The notes under the pieces were generated by a model, which saw nothing but the letters and a program-made list of their open reading frames with translations, was not told the origin of the DNA and searched no databases. Below are positions 17,802-26,731 of a stretch of DNA of 64,000 nt, in pieces (position 1 is the first letter of the stretch; each line of letters opens with the position of its first letter). The stretch spans positions 1 to 64,000 of the forward strand of contig NZ_RBTP01000011.1 in assembly GCF_003702045.1 (NCBI RefSeq), read 5' to 3'. Position numbers and translations under genes: made by a program. This stretch comes from Pseudomonas viridiflava. Lineage in GTDB: Bacteria > Pseudomonadota > Gammaproteobacteria > Pseudomonadales > Pseudomonadaceae.

Positions 17802-18665
17802 TCAGACGGCGGCAGTAGGTTGTTCATGTTTGAATCTGCACCATAAAGGTGGCAAATCCTCAGGCACGGGGCGGTAAGTGCCAATCTCGCCCCAGGCACC
17901 GGGGCCGTGGAAGTCGCTGCCGGCAGTGACCAGCAGACCGAACTCACGCGCCAGGATCGCCAGGGTTCCGACTTGGTCGGCAGGTTGCATGCCATTGACC
18001 ACTTCGATGGCGTGACCACCGGCCTGGATGAAATCGCCGACCAGTTTACGCCGTTTGCTGCGCGTAAAGTCATAATGCGAAGGATGCGCGAGGCTGACCC
18101 AGGCGCCAGAGGCTCTCAGGGTGGCCACGGTATCCTCAAGGGTCGGCCAGTGTTGTTTCACGTCGCCCAGTTTGCCCGCTCCAAGCCATTTTCGGAATGC
18201 CTCGGCGCGGTCCTTGACGAAACCTGCACGCACCAGAAAGTCGGCGAAGTGCGGGCGAGCTGGCGCATTGCCGCTGTCGCCCAGTTCTTTCTGGATAGCC
18301 CGGGCACCTTCCAGCGCTCCTGGCATACCTTTGATCGCCAATTTACGGCTGATTTCTTCGGCGCGCAGCCAGCGTCCTTCATGCAAACGCTCGATGGCTT
18401 CGGTCAGCGCAGGTGCTTGGGTGTCGAACGCGTAGCCCAATATATGGATGGTCGCCCCACCCCAGGTGCAGGACAACTCGACGCCGTTGACCAACTGCAT
18501 ACCCAGTGAAAGTGCCGTCGCGCGGGCCTCTTCGAGGCCTTCGAGGGTATCGTGGTCAGTGAGTGAAAGAACACGCACGCCATTTTCGTAAGCACGCATG
18601 ACCAGTGCGGTAGGCGACAAGGCCCCGTCCGAAGCGGTGCTGTGGCAATGCAGATCAACATTCAT
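17802..18665 (-). CDS. rnm: PHP-domain phosphoesterase, RNase AM (YciV/TrpH)
   Basis: A 287-residue PHP-fold metallo-enzyme. MNVDLHCHSTASDGALSP gives the first metal motif (H-x-H), SLTDHDT the second, NGVELSCTW and SLAHPSHYD later ones, and TAGSDFHGPG the last. E. coli YciV is a 5'-3' exonuclease that trims 5' ends of rRNA and also hydrolyses 3',5'-nucleotide bisphosphates. The gene heads the operon with yciO-scpA-scpB and is divergent from yciB. Confidence 0.92.
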   Translation of the reverse strand: MNVDLHCHSTASDGALSPTALVMRAYENGVRVLSLTDHDTLEGLEEARATALSLGMQLVNGVELSCTWGGATIHILGYAFDTQAPALTEAIERLHEGRWLRAEEISRKLAIKGMPGALEGARAIQKELGDSGNAPARPHFADFLVRAGFVKDRAEAFRKWLGAGKLGDVKQHWPTLEDTVATLRASGAWVSLAHPSHYDFTRSKRRKLVGDFIQAGGHAIEVVNGMQPADQVGTLAILAREFGLLVTAGSDFHGPGAWGEIGTYRPVPEDLPPLWCRFKHEQPTAAV

Positions 18666-18730
18666 AGTGGTGCTTTCGCAGTCATTGATGTTTGTTATTA
18701 TGCCGCCACATCCTGCTTCTGGCTGCCATT

Positions 18731-19327
18731 GTGAAACAATTCATCGACTTCATCCCGCTGCTCCTGTTTTTCATTGTCTACAAAACCGAACCCCGCGCTG
18801 TGGATATCCTCGGCAACACCTATACGGTGGGCGGCATTTTCAGCGCAACAGCCATGCTGATCATCAGTTCCGTGGTGGTCTACGGCATCCTCTATATAAA
18901 GCAGCGCAAGCTGGAAAAAAGCCAGTGGCTGACCCTGATCGCCTGCCTGGTGTTCGGCAGTCTCACGCTGGCTTTCCACAGCGAAACCTTCCTTAAATGG
19001 AAAGCGCCGGTGGTCAACTGGCTGTTTGCCCTGGCGTTTGCCGGTAGCCACTTCATCGGTGATCGTCCATTGATCCAGCGCATCATGGGCCACGCACTGA
19101 CACTGCCCGCAGCCATCTGGACCAAGCTGAACATCGCCTGGATCTTCTTTTTCCTGTTCTGCGGCGCGGCCAACCTGTACGTGGCGTTCACTTATCAGGA
19201 ATTCTGGGTCGACTTCAAAGTGTTCGGTAGCCTGGCCATGACCCTGATTTTCCTGGTCGCACAAGGCATCTACCTGTCTCGCCACATGAACGACACCGCC
19301 ACTACCACGACCAAATCCGAGGACTGA
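18731..19327 (+). CDS. yciB: Inner-membrane septation protein A family (YciB)
   Basis: A 198-residue multi-pass membrane protein. The family start [17 protein letters not shown] is preceded directly by GTG 18731; the upstream in-frame extension to 18692 is not conserved-looking. [40 protein letters not shown] and [10 protein letters not shown] match YciB/IspZ. The protein links cell-envelope synthesis and division in E. coli. It is followed after one base by yciI in an operon. Confidence 0.92.
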   Translation: MKQFIDFIPLLLFFIVYKTEPRAVDILGNTYTVGGIFSATAMLIISSVVVYGILYIKQRKLEKSQWLTLIACLVFGSLTLAFHSETFLKWKAPVVNWLFALAFAGSHFIGDRPLIQRIMGHALTLPAAIWTKLNIAWIFFFLFCGAANLYVAFTYQEFWVDFKVFGSLAMTLIFLVAQGIYLSRHMNDTATTTTKSED

Positions 19328-19328
19328 C

Positions 19329-19628
19329 ATGCTCTACGCAATCATCGCCACTGACGTCGAAAACTCGCTGGAAAAACGCTTGAGCGTGCGTCCTGCGCAT
19401 CTCGAGCGCCTGAATGCCCTCAAGGATGCCGGCCGCCTGGAGCTGGCCGGCCCTAACCCTGCGGTCGACAGCAACGATCCGGGCGCTGCCGGTTTCAGCG
19501 GCAGCCTGATCGTCGCCGAATTCGACTCGCTGGCAGCGGCAGAAGCCTGGGCCAAGGCGGATCCCTTCGTCGAAGCAGGCGTCTACGCCAACGTCGTGGT
19601 CAAGCCGTTCAAGAAGGTTCTGCCCTGA
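19329..19628 (+). CDS. yciI: YciI-like protein
   Basis: A 99-residue dimeric ferredoxin-like fold. [20 protein letters not shown] (family start) and [11 protein letters not shown] contain the conserved His. [20 protein letters not shown] ends the fold. The ATG comes one base after the yciB TGA, with GAGG upstream. Enzymatic function is unproven; some relatives act on chlorinated aromatics. Confidence 0.92.
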   Translation: MLYAIIATDVENSLEKRLSVRPAHLERLNALKDAGRLELAGPNPAVDSNDPGAAGFSGSLIVAEFDSLAAAEAWAKADPFVEAGVYANVVVKPFKKVLP

Positions 19629-19781
19629 TTCCTTGCTGAACCCTCAGTGCGGGTCCTGCGCTAACCGCAGCAGGGCCTGCCCGCTGAACACCCCTCCCTC
19701 GCCACCCTCATCATTCCTGACGCCCTGCCGACAACCTGCAAAAGCTTGAATAAAAAACGGTTCTGGTCAACGGGAGTTCAG

Positions 19782-20189
19782 ATGCGTTCAGGTACGGTGT
19801 GTCTGTGGATAGTGATATCGGGGACGAGCCTGCAGGTTCAGGCGCAAGGGTTGGAGGCATCGGGTGCAACACCGCCGGCGCATTATTCAGGCGCAGCCGG
19901 TCAGATTGCGGACCTTCAAACGCGGCTCGGCGACAGCGAGCGCCAGCGCGAAGATCTGGTTAAACAGCTACAGACCATTGAACGCGACAGCGCCTTGATG
20001 GGGCGTTTGCGTCAGGAGAACCAAAAGCTCAAGTTGCAGCTCAAAGAAGCACTGTCAGCCACGCCGCCACGTTTGCTGACCGAGCAACAACAATGGTTCG
20101 TCGCAGGGGGTGGCGTTGCGATGATCGCCCTTCTGTGCGGTATATTTGTTGGCAGTTGGCGTAGGCAACGTCGGCAGTGGCTAAATTGA
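19782..20189 (+). CDS. Hypothetical coiled-coil membrane protein upstream of cpxR
   Basis: A 135-residue protein. ATG 19782 follows CGGGAG. The earlier TTG 19746 has no ribosome site. Residues about 1-21 are a signal-like hydrophobic segment. Residues ~50-90 form a Leu/Gln-rich coiled coil (QIADLQTRLGDSERQRE, GRLRQENQKLKLQLKEAL). A final membrane helix sits near the C-terminus (VAGGGVAMIALLCGIFVGSW) with a basic cap RRQRRQW. This layout resembles the C-terminal part of SH3-domain (TIGR04211-like) proteins without the SH3 domain. It ends 7 bp before cpxR. Confidence 0.7.
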   Translation: MRSGTVCLWIVISGTSLQVQAQGLEASGATPPAHYSGAAGQIADLQTRLGDSERQREDLVKQLQTIERDSALMGRLRQENQKLKLQLKEALSATPPRLLTEQQQWFVAGGGVAMIALLCGIFVGSWRRQRRQWLN

Positions 20190-20196
20190 GTGAGTC

Positions 20197-20874
20197 ATGA
20201 GCGAGCTGTTATTAATTGATGATGATCAGGAGCTCTGTGAGCTGCTGAGCAGTTGGTTGAGTCAGGAAGGTTTCCAGGTGCGCGCTTGTCACGATGGCAA
20301 CAGCGCCCGTCAGGCCCTTGCTGAAAACGCACCCTCCGCCGTCGTATTGGACGTGATGCTGCCCGACGGCAGCGGTCTTGAGCTGCTCAAGCAATTGCGC
20401 TCCGAACACCCCGACCTGCCGGTGGTGATGCTGTCGGCGCGTGGCGAGCCGCTGGACCGTATTCTGGGTCTGGAGCTGGGTGCCGACGATTACCTGGCCA
20501 AACCCTGTGACCCCCGCGAACTGACTGCCCGCCTGCGCGCCGTGTTGCGCCGCAGTCATCCGGTGGCATCGTCAACCCAGCTTGAGCTGGGCGACCTGAC
20601 CTTCAGCCCGATGCGCGGCGTGGTCAGCATCGACGAGAAGGAATTGACCCTGACGGTTTCCGAAAGCCGCCTGCTGGACGCGTTGCTGCGCCAGCCCGGC
20701 GAGCCGCTGGACAAGCAGGAGCTGGCGCAACTGGCACTGGGCCGCAAGCTCACCCTCTACGACCGCAGCCTGGACATGCACGTCAGTAATCTGCGCAAGA
20801 AGATCGGTCCTCATCCGGATGGTCGTCCGCGGATCGTGGCGCTGCGCAGCCGTGGCTATTATTACAGCCTCTGA
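20197..20874 (+). CDS. cpxR: CpxR-type response regulator
   Basis: A 225-residue OmpR-family regulator of envelope stress. The receiver domain has the acidic pair DDD near residue 8-10, phospho-acceptor Asp52 in VVLDVMLPDG and Lys102-type in YLAKPCDP. The winged-helix output domain begins ~LELGDLTFSP and ends RIVALRSRGYYYSL. It heads a locus with a CpxP/Spy-like gene and a CpxA-type kinase, separated by only 110 and 90 bp. It is probably autoregulated. Confidence 0.9.
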   Translation: MSELLLIDDDQELCELLSSWLSQEGFQVRACHDGNSARQALAENAPSAVVLDVMLPDGSGLELLKQLRSEHPDLPVVMLSARGEPLDRILGLELGADDYLAKPCDPRELTARLRAVLRRSHPVASSTQLELGDLTFSPMRGVVSIDEKELTLTVSESRLLDALLRQPGEPLDKQELAQLALGRKLTLYDRSLDMHVSNLRKKIGPHPDGRPRIVALRSRGYYYSL

Positions 20875-20885
20875 GCGTTTCTGAC

Positions 20886-20901
20886 CTTACACAAGCTTTA
20901 C
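20886..20901 (-). promoter_or_regulatory. CpxR binding site upstream of the cpxP-like gene
   Basis: On the minus strand the sequence reads GTAAA, six bases, GTAAG, close to the CpxR consensus GTAAA-N(4-8)-GTAAA. It lies just after the cpxR stop and 84 bp before the ATG of the Spy/CpxP-like gene, the place expected for activation. Confidence 0.65.
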
Positions 20902-20984
20902 CAAGCCCTGACCGCGCTTGACCTTGATCTCCCTAAACTGGGCTCAACGGCATAGAGCCGCACTAGAGACAAGGAGATACACCC

Positions 20985-21461
20985 ATGCGCAAGACCCTGA
21001 TCGCTTTGATGTTCGCCGCTGCCCTGCCTACCGTTGCGATGGCTGTTCCACCACCGCCAGCCCCGGGCGGCCCTGAAGCAGACGCACCTGCCATGCACAT
21101 GGAGCGCGACGACCGTGGCCCAGGCCCAGGCATGCATCGCGGTCCAGGCCCAGGCCCGTTCCGTGATCTGGACCTGACACGTGAACAGCGTCAGCAGATC
21201 GACCGTTTGATGCGTGACCAGATGCACGATCGTCGTGACATCACTCAGCGCTACCTGGACAAGATGCCTGCGCCTGAGCAGAAAGCCATGCAGGACGAGA
21301 TCAACGCCAAGCGTAACGAAACCGATGGCCAGATCCGCGCACTGCTCAAGCCCGATCAGCAAAAGCAGTTCGACGAAATCAAGAAAAGACAGGATGAACG
21401 TCGTGCCGAATGGGCCGAGTTCAAGGCCTGGAAAGCAGCCAAAGCTGCCAAAGCTCAATAA
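20985..21461 (+). CDS. Periplasmic CpxP/Spy-family stress chaperone
   Basis: A 158-residue protein. A Sec signal (MRKTLIALMFAAALPTVAMA) is followed by a Pro/Gly/His/Met-rich region (PPPPAPGGPEADAP, GPGPGMHRGPGPGP). An alpha-helical LTxxQ core then reads LDLTREQRQQIDRLMRDQM and KPDQQKQFDEIKK. Spy/CpxP proteins dampen CpxA or hold unfolded proteins in the periplasm. The Met/His-rich patch could bind copper. ATG 20985 follows AAGGAGAT. The CpxR box upstream supports Cpx control. Confidence 0.85.
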   Translation: MRKTLIALMFAAALPTVAMAVPPPPAPGGPEADAPAMHMERDDRGPGPGMHRGPGPGPFRDLDLTREQRQQIDRLMRDQMHDRRDITQRYLDKMPAPEQKAMQDEINAKRNETDGQIRALLKPDQQKQFDEIKKRQDERRAEWAEFKAWKAAKAAKAQ

Positions 21462-21498
21462 CAGCAGTCACGCCTGACCACGGACTGATTGCAACCCA

Positions 21499-21530
21499 CC
21501 CGGCATGCTTGCGCATGCCGGGCTTGTTTA
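21499..21530 (+). terminator. Rho-independent terminator after the cpxP-like gene
   Basis: CCCGGCATGC (21499-21508) pairs with GCATGCCGGG (21513-21522), loop TTGC, then a T-rich tail. It lies between the Spy-like gene and cpxA, so cpxA is probably reached by partial read-through or its own promoter. Confidence 0.8.
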
Positions 21531-21551
21531 TTTAATGACCGAGGAAAACCT

Positions 21552-22907
21552 GTGCGCTCATTGTTCTGGCGAATCCTGGCCAGTTTCTGGTTGGCCATTG
21601 CGCTGGTGGCAGGCCTGTCGATTCTGCTCGGGCACATGCTCAACCAGGACGCCTGGATCCTTAGTCGTCATCCGGTCCTCAACAGCCTGCCTGAAAACTG
21701 GACACAGCGTTTCGAAGAACAAGGCGCCGACGCGTCTCAGGATTACCTGCAAACCCTCAAGCGGCGTAACCGCATCGACGTTCAAGTGCTCAACGACAGC
21801 GGCGAGCCGGTCGTACGCGGCACCTTTCCGCCCAGAGCAGCCGCGCTTGAAGCCCGGCAACAGCAAGGCGATGACGACGATGAAGGCAGAAAACTGCCGT
21901 GGCGGCGTCTGGCGACCGAATACACCAGCCTCAAGACTGGCGAAACCTACCTGTTCATTTACCGCATTCCTCACCCCGAACTCGACCAGTGGCACCGTCA
22001 GAGCCTGATGTGGCCGTTGAGTGCGCTGGGTATCGCACTGGTCGTGCTGACCTTGTTCAGCCTATTCGTGACGCTGTCGATCACCCGGCCGCTGAGTCGC
22101 TTGCGCGGCGCGGTGCATGACCTGGGGCAGACCAGTTATCAGCAGCACAGCCTGGCGCAACTGGCCAATCGGCGTGACGAATTCGGCGTGCTGGCCACCG
22201 ATTTCAATCGCATGGGCGCACGCCTGCAAAGCCTGATCGGCAGCCAGCGTCAATTGCTGCGCGATGTGTCCCATGAATTACGCTCACCGCTGGCGCGACT
22301 GCGCATTGCACTGGCGTTGGCCGAGCGCGCCGAACCTGCAGAGCGAGAGAAACTGTGGCCGCGCCTGGGCCGCGAGTGTGATCGACTGGAAGCGCTGATC
22401 AGCGAAATTCTGGCCCTGGCCCGTCTGGATGCAGACTTCGGCAGTGCCGAACCGGTGGATATCAGCGAGCTGCTGCATCGCCTGAAGAACGACACGCAGT
22501 TGGACGGTGCCGAGCAGAACATTCAGGTCCAGGTACAAAGCGACCTGCAACTGCAAGGCTGGCCGGACATGATCGAACGCGCCCTGGACAACCTGTTGCG
22601 CAATGCGCTGCGCTTCAATCCGCCGGGCCAGAGCATCGAGTTGCAAGCAACTCAAGTGGACAGCCACATAAGCCTCAGCGTACGCGATCATGGCCCGGGA
22701 GTGGCCGAAGAGCATATGGCGCAACTGGGGGAGCCGTTTTACCGAGCCCCCGGCCAGACCGCACCGGGACACGGATTGGGACTGGCCATCGCCCGACGCG
22801 CCGCCGAACGACACGGTGGCAGCCTGACGCTGGGCAATCATCCCGAAGGTGGTTTTATCGCCACACTGGACTTGCCGCCAGAACCGCGCAATCCCTCATC
22901 GGCTTGA
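21552..22907 (+). CDS. cpxA: CpxA-type sensor histidine kinase
   Basis: A 451-residue membrane sensor. GTG 21552 (GAGG upstream) is chosen over an ORF start at 21489 that reads through the terminator. Membrane helix 1 covers residues ~5-25 (FWRILASFWLAIALVAGL). A periplasmic region of ~130 residues follows, with helix 2 near residues 155-175 (WPLSALGIALVVLTLFSLF) and a HAMP domain. His241 in SHELRSPLAR is the phosphorylation site. N- and G-boxes are NLLRNALRF, DHGPGVAEEH and GHGLGLAIAR. It is the likely partner of CpxR. Confidence 0.88.
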   Translation: MRSLFWRILASFWLAIALVAGLSILLGHMLNQDAWILSRHPVLNSLPENWTQRFEEQGADASQDYLQTLKRRNRIDVQVLNDSGEPVVRGTFPPRAAALEARQQQGDDDDEGRKLPWRRLATEYTSLKTGETYLFIYRIPHPELDQWHRQSLMWPLSALGIALVVLTLFSLFVTLSITRPLSRLRGAVHDLGQTSYQQHSLAQLANRRDEFGVLATDFNRMGARLQSLIGSQRQLLRDVSHELRSPLARLRIALALAERAEPAEREKLWPRLGRECDRLEALISEILALARLDADFGSAEPVDISELLHRLKNDTQLDGAEQNIQVQVQSDLQLQGWPDMIERALDNLLRNALRFNPPGQSIELQATQVDSHISLSVRDHGPGVAEEHMAQLGEPFYRAPGQTAPGHGLGLAIARRAAERHGGSLTLGNHPEGGFIATLDLPPEPRNPSSA

Positions 22908-22913
22908 AGCCGA

Positions 22914-23474
22914 TCAGCCCTGCCATTCGCTGACAAACCCGCCCACGTCCACTTTCGGTGCTTCGCGCGGCGGGTTCAGTGGGGTGCCCAGGTACAGAAA
23001 ACCGACCACTTCTTCATCGGCTTCAAGCCCCAGCCCTTTGGCCACATGCGGCGAATATGACAACTCGCCCGTGCGCCAGACCGCGCCAACGCCCAGTGCG
23101 TAAGCGGCCAGCAATACGCCGTGCGCAGCGCACCCGGCGGTGATCAACTGCTCTTTGCGCGGCACCTTGAAGTGATCTTGCAAACGCGCAATCACCATGA
23201 CCACCAGCGGCGCACGCAGCGGACCCAGACGGGCCTTGTCCAGCGCTTGCGGCGTGATTTCTCCACCCCCCTTTTCCAGCGCCTCAGCCAGCAAGGCGCC
23301 CATGCGCTCGCGTGCTGCGCCTTCCACGGTCAGAAAACGGTAAGGCCGCAATTGGCCGTGATCGGGCGAGCGCAAGGCTGCGCCGAACATGATTTCGCGC
23401 TGTGCGGCATCCGGGGCCGGATCGACCAGACGTGGAACCGATACGCGGTTGAGCAAAGCATCGAGCGCCTGCAT
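22914..23474 (-). CDS. Nitroreductase-family protein (YdjA-like)
   Basis: A 186-residue FMN-dependent oxidoreductase of the small NfnB/YdjA type. RSPDHGQLRPYRFLTV, APLVVMVIARLQDHFKVP and AAYALGVGAVWRTGEL are FMN-contact regions. The C-terminus PLNPPREAPKVDVGGFV is as in YdjA relatives. ATG 23474 has AAGGAGAC upstream. A 24-residue upstream extension is rejected. The substrate is unknown. Its stop is 6 bp from the cpxA stop (convergent). Confidence 0.85.
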   Translation of the reverse strand: MQALDALLNRVSVPRLVDPAPDAAQREIMFGAALRSPDHGQLRPYRFLTVEGAARERMGALLAEALEKGGGEITPQALDKARLGPLRAPLVVMVIARLQDHFKVPRKEQLITAGCAAHGVLLAAYALGVGAVWRTGELSYSPHVAKGLGLEADEEVVGFLYLGTPLNPPREAPKVDVGGFVSEWQG

Positions 23475-23648
23475 GGGCTGTCTCCTTCCAAAATTGATCG
23501 GGCATTCTAGAGCCTGTACAGCGTCAATAACGAGCATGCAGGGCAATTACTTACAAGCAATGTCGAACGCAGCGCCCGCCCCTGCCGGTTTACATGCCCA
23601 CGAGCGCGGGTAGAATGGCGCCTTTCTTCATCGCAGCCAGAGCCTTTC

Positions 23649-25103
23649 ATGTCGTTGCCGACCTTTCGCATCATCGGTTTCATTATCGGCATCTTCCTGA
23701 TCACGCTGGCTGTCGCCATGATTGTCCCGATGGCCACGCTGGTCATCTATGACCGCTTCGAAGACCTGCGCTCTTTTCTCTGGGCCAGCGCCATTACGTT
23801 CATCGCAGGGCTGATCATGGTGGTGCCGGGGCGTCCCCAGCATGTCCAGCTGCGTCCACGAGACATGTACATGCTCACGGTTTCCAGCTGGATCGTGGTG
23901 TGTATTTTCGCGGCACTGCCGTTTCTCCTGACCCAGCACATCAGTTACACCGACTCGTTCTTCGAAAGCATGTCCGGCATCACGGCCACCGGCTCCACGG
24001 TTCTCAGCCATCTGGACAGCATGTCGCCGGGGATCCTGATCTGGCGTTCGATGCTGCACTGGCTGGGCGGCATCGGCTTCATCGGCATGGCCGTCGCCAT
24101 TCTCCCGCTGCTGCGGATCGGCGGCATGCGGCTGTTCCAGACCGAGTCGTCCGACCGCTCCGAAAAAGTCATGCCTCGCTCGCACATGGTGGCCAAGTTC
24201 ATCGTCCTCGCTTACGTAAGCTTCACTGCGCTGGGCAGCCTGGGGTTCTGGCTGGCGGGCATGAGCCTGTTCGATGCGATCAACCACGCGATGTCGGCGA
24301 TTTCCACTGGCGGTTTCTCGACATCCGACTTGTCCCTGGCGAAATGGCCACAGCCGGCGGTGCATTGGGTCGCGATCGTAGTGATGATCCTCGGCAGCCT
24401 GCCCTTCACCCTGTACGTCGCCACACTGCGCGGCAACCGCGGCGCGTTGTTCCGGGACGAGCAGGTGCAAGGGCTGATCGGCCTGCTGTTGATCACCTGG
24501 CTGGTCATGACCGTGTGGTACGCCAACACCACCGACCTGCCGTGGACCGAGGCACTGCGCCATGTGGCCCTGAACGTCACCTCGGTGGTCACCACCACAG
24601 GTTTTGCGCTAGGTGACTACAGCCTGTGGGGCAATTTCTCGCTGATGCTGTTCTTTTACCTGGGGTTCATTGGTGGCTGTTCCGGCTCGACGGCGGGCGG
24701 CGTGAAGATTTTCCGTTTCCAGGTCGCTTACATTCTGCTCAAGACCAACCTCAACCAATTGATCCACCCACGCGCCGTGATGAAGCAGAAGTACAACGGC
24801 CACCGGCTGGACGACGAGATCGTGCGTTCCATCCTGACCTTTTCGTTCTTCTTCACCATCACCATCTGCCTGATCGCGCTGATGCTGTCGCTGCTGGGCC
24901 TGGACTGGATGACGGCACTGACCGGCGCAGCCAGTACGGTGTCAGGCGTCGGCCCTGGACTGGGTGAAATCATCGGCCCGGCGGGTAACTTCTCGACCCT
25001 GCCGGATGCGGCGAAGTGGATTCTGTCCGGCGGGATGCTACTGGGCCGTCTTGAAATCATCACCGTATTGGTGCTGTGTGTACCGGCGTTCTGGCGGCAT
25101 TGA
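23649..25103 (+). CDS. trkH: Trk-type potassium transporter, membrane subunit
   Basis: A 484-residue K+ channel-like subunit with the four-repeat (MPM) architecture. Selectivity-filter regions are GITATGSTVLSH, AISTGGFSTSD, TTTGFALGDYS and STVSGVGPGLGE, each with the conserved glycine. GGIGFIGMAVAILP and GGCSGSTAGGVKIFRF are TrkH signatures. It would work with cytosolic TrkA, not in this window. The length fits. ATG 23649 has no close Shine-Dalgarno, but the family start supports it. Confidence 0.93.
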   Translation: MSLPTFRIIGFIIGIFLITLAVAMIVPMATLVIYDRFEDLRSFLWASAITFIAGLIMVVPGRPQHVQLRPRDMYMLTVSSWIVVCIFAALPFLLTQHISYTDSFFESMSGITATGSTVLSHLDSMSPGILIWRSMLHWLGGIGFIGMAVAILPLLRIGGMRLFQTESSDRSEKVMPRSHMVAKFIVLAYVSFTALGSLGFWLAGMSLFDAINHAMSAISTGGFSTSDLSLAKWPQPAVHWVAIVVMILGSLPFTLYVATLRGNRGALFRDEQVQGLIGLLLITWLVMTVWYANTTDLPWTEALRHVALNVTSVVTTTGFALGDYSLWGNFSLMLFFYLGFIGGCSGSTAGGVKIFRFQVAYILLKTNLNQLIHPRAVMKQKYNGHRLDDEIVRSILTFSFFFTITICLIALMLSLLGLDWMTALTGAASTVSGVGPGLGEIIGPAGNFSTLPDAAKWILSGGMLLGRLEIITVLVLCVPAFWRH

Positions 25104-25456
25104 TGCGCGGATTGGCGGCTGCACGGCCACCCCAGTCTGCTTCTGCCGGAGGGCGCTCTCGAAGGTTACGACGGCAGCGATGGGTTGCGCAGCGGCCCCG
25201 GGGTGCGTCTGACCCACCGCATGTCTCAGCCCTGCTGCCGGCTCGGCAGATCGCGGGCAAGCCCCCTCTTGTCAAACAACCAATAACCCATTGAAGAAAC
25301 GCGGGTTTGTGGAAGCGGACCGGTGTTTGCTGCGCGATAGCGCTAGTTCGAAGACTTGGTAGGATCTCCCACAGTACGGTGAACTGCGCCGAAGGGTGCT
25401 GCCAAACAACCCAGTGTCAGGCTAGACTCAGCCCAAGCCAACCCAAGGGTCTGCAC
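25104..25456. other. Intergenic region with degenerate REP-like repeat (copy B)
   Basis: 353 bp. It contains a repeat copy at 25327-25370 (TTGCTGCGCGATAGCGC..., related to copies at 15471 and 39694) and GATCGCGGGCAAGC at 25250-25263, typical of Pseudomonas REP elements. A GC-rich stretch near 25135-25210 resembles eroded repeat DNA. Short ORFs here look like chance. Confidence 0.5.
25327..25370 (+). repeat. REP-like repeat, copy B (degenerate)
   Basis: TTGCTGCGCGATAGCGCTAG then TTCGAAGACTTGGTAGGAT and CTCCC. Related to copies A and C but with extra substitutions. It lies 83 bp before the Mpo1-like start codon. Confidence 0.6.
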
Positions 25457-25768
25457 ATGGACACCGTCAAGCCGTTCACCCGCTTTGCCGATTTCTACCC
25501 GTACTACCTCGAAGAACACCGCAGCAGCACCAGCCGACGCCTGCATTTCATCGGCACCACACTGGTGATCTTCCTGCTGGCGTTTGGCATTGGGAGCGGA
25601 CGCTGGTGGCTGTTGGCGCTGTTACCGATTGCCGGTTACGGCTTTGCCTGGGCCGGGCATTTCTTTTTCGAGAAAAACCGCCCCGCCACCTTCAAGCATC
25701 CGTTCTACAGCCTGCTCGGCGACTTCGTCATGTACCGCGACATGCTGTTGGGCAAAGTACCTTTCTAA
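25457..25768 (+). CDS. Mpo1-like (DUF962) membrane protein
   Basis: A 103-residue protein. FADFYPYYLEEHRSSTSRRL and LHFIGTTLVIFLLAF are typical of the DUF962/Mpo1 family, and YGFAWAGHFFFEKNRPATFK is its second signature (conserved His residues). Two membrane segments are visible. Yeast Mpo1 is a dioxygenase in phytosphingosine breakdown; the bacterial role is unknown. ATG 25457 is preferred over an upstream in-frame extension. It converges on the next gene with only 3 bp between stops. Confidence 0.87.
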   Translation: MDTVKPFTRFADFYPYYLEEHRSSTSRRLHFIGTTLVIFLLAFGIGSGRWWLLALLPIAGYGFAWAGHFFFEKNRPATFKHPFYSLLGDFVMYRDMLLGKVPF

Positions 25769-25771
25769 GCA

Positions 25772-26599
25772 TCAGGCAACCGGTTCGCTGACCGGAACGT
25801 CCTGCTGCTCCGCCTCCGGAATGGCTTTCAGGTGAGCATCGGCCAGCCGGAACAGTTCGATATGGCCGTCCAGATGCTCGATCAGCGCCGTGCAGGACTC
25901 CACCCAGTCGCCACAATTCAGGTACTCGACCCCGCTAACCTGACGGATTTCCGCGTGGTGGATGTGCCCGCACACCACGCCATCCAGCCCGCGCTTGACG
26001 CATTCGTGGGCAATGGCCTCTTCGAAATCACTGATGAAATTCACCGCGCTTTTGACCTTGTGCTTCAAATACGCAGACAGCGACCAGTAGCCGTAACCGT
26101 ATTTGGCACGCCAGTGGTTGAGCCAGCGATTGAGAGTCAGGGTAAATTCGTAGGCCGAGTCGCCAAGAAACGCCAGCCAGCGGTGGTAGCGGGTGATGAC
26201 ATCGAACTGGTCGCCATGAATCACCAGCAGACGACGACCGTCGGCGGTGATGTGCTCGGCCTCGTCCACCAACTGGATGTTGCCAAGGATCAGTTTCGAG
26301 TAACGGCGCAGAAACTCGTCGTGGTTGCCGGTGACGTAGATCACCTCAGTGCCGCGCTTGCTCATGGTCAGCAGACGCCGGATAACGTTGGTATGCGCCT
26401 GCGGCCAGTACATGCCGCCACGCAGTTTCCAGCCATCGATGATATCGCCCACCAGATAAATCCGGTCAGCCTGATAACGCTTGAGAAATGCCGACAGGTG
26501 TTCGGCCTGACAATCACGCGTGCCCAGATGCACATCGGAAATCCACAAGGTCCGCACACGTTGCTTGCGGCTGGGTTTGGCGAGCTGAGCACTGCTCAT
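25772..26599 (-). CDS. LpxH-type metallophosphoesterase (UDP-2,3-diacylglucosamine diphosphatase-like)
   Basis: A 275-residue calcineurin-like phosphoesterase. The di-metal motifs are in order: SDVHLGTRD, VGDIIDGWKL, VTGNHDEFLRRYS, HGDQFD and GHIHHAEIR. The presence of GDIIDGW and the insertion between metal motifs resemble LpxH/LpxH2. Many pseudomonads carry this longer paralogue, so lipid A synthesis is not certain. Start ATG 26599 gives MSSAQLAKPSRKQRV; its Shine-Dalgarno is GGAGGTCGC. Confidence 0.82.
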   Translation of the reverse strand: MSSAQLAKPSRKQRVRTLWISDVHLGTRDCQAEHLSAFLKRYQADRIYLVGDIIDGWKLRGGMYWPQAHTNVIRRLLTMSKRGTEVIYVTGNHDEFLRRYSKLILGNIQLVDEAEHITADGRRLLVIHGDQFDVITRYHRWLAFLGDSAYEFTLTLNRWLNHWRAKYGYGYWSLSAYLKHKVKSAVNFISDFEEAIAHECVKRGLDGVVCGHIHHAEIRQVSGVEYLNCGDWVESCTALIEHLDGHIELFRLADAHLKAIPEAEQQDVPVSEPVA

Positions 26600-26731
26600 A
26601 AAGCGACCTCCGGCGGGTTTTCATAGAGAGTGCGACATGCTGGTTAATTGAATGTGACATGCACATGGCGATGTCATGACAATAGCTTTGGCGAGGTAGA
26701 CTGGCCTGTCGCTGCGCCCACAAGGATTGTC

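Noticed and set aside
17789..18073. Extended N-terminus of yciO
   Set aside because: Overlaps the start of rnm's coding end in another frame; the GTG at 17788 has a good ribosome site.
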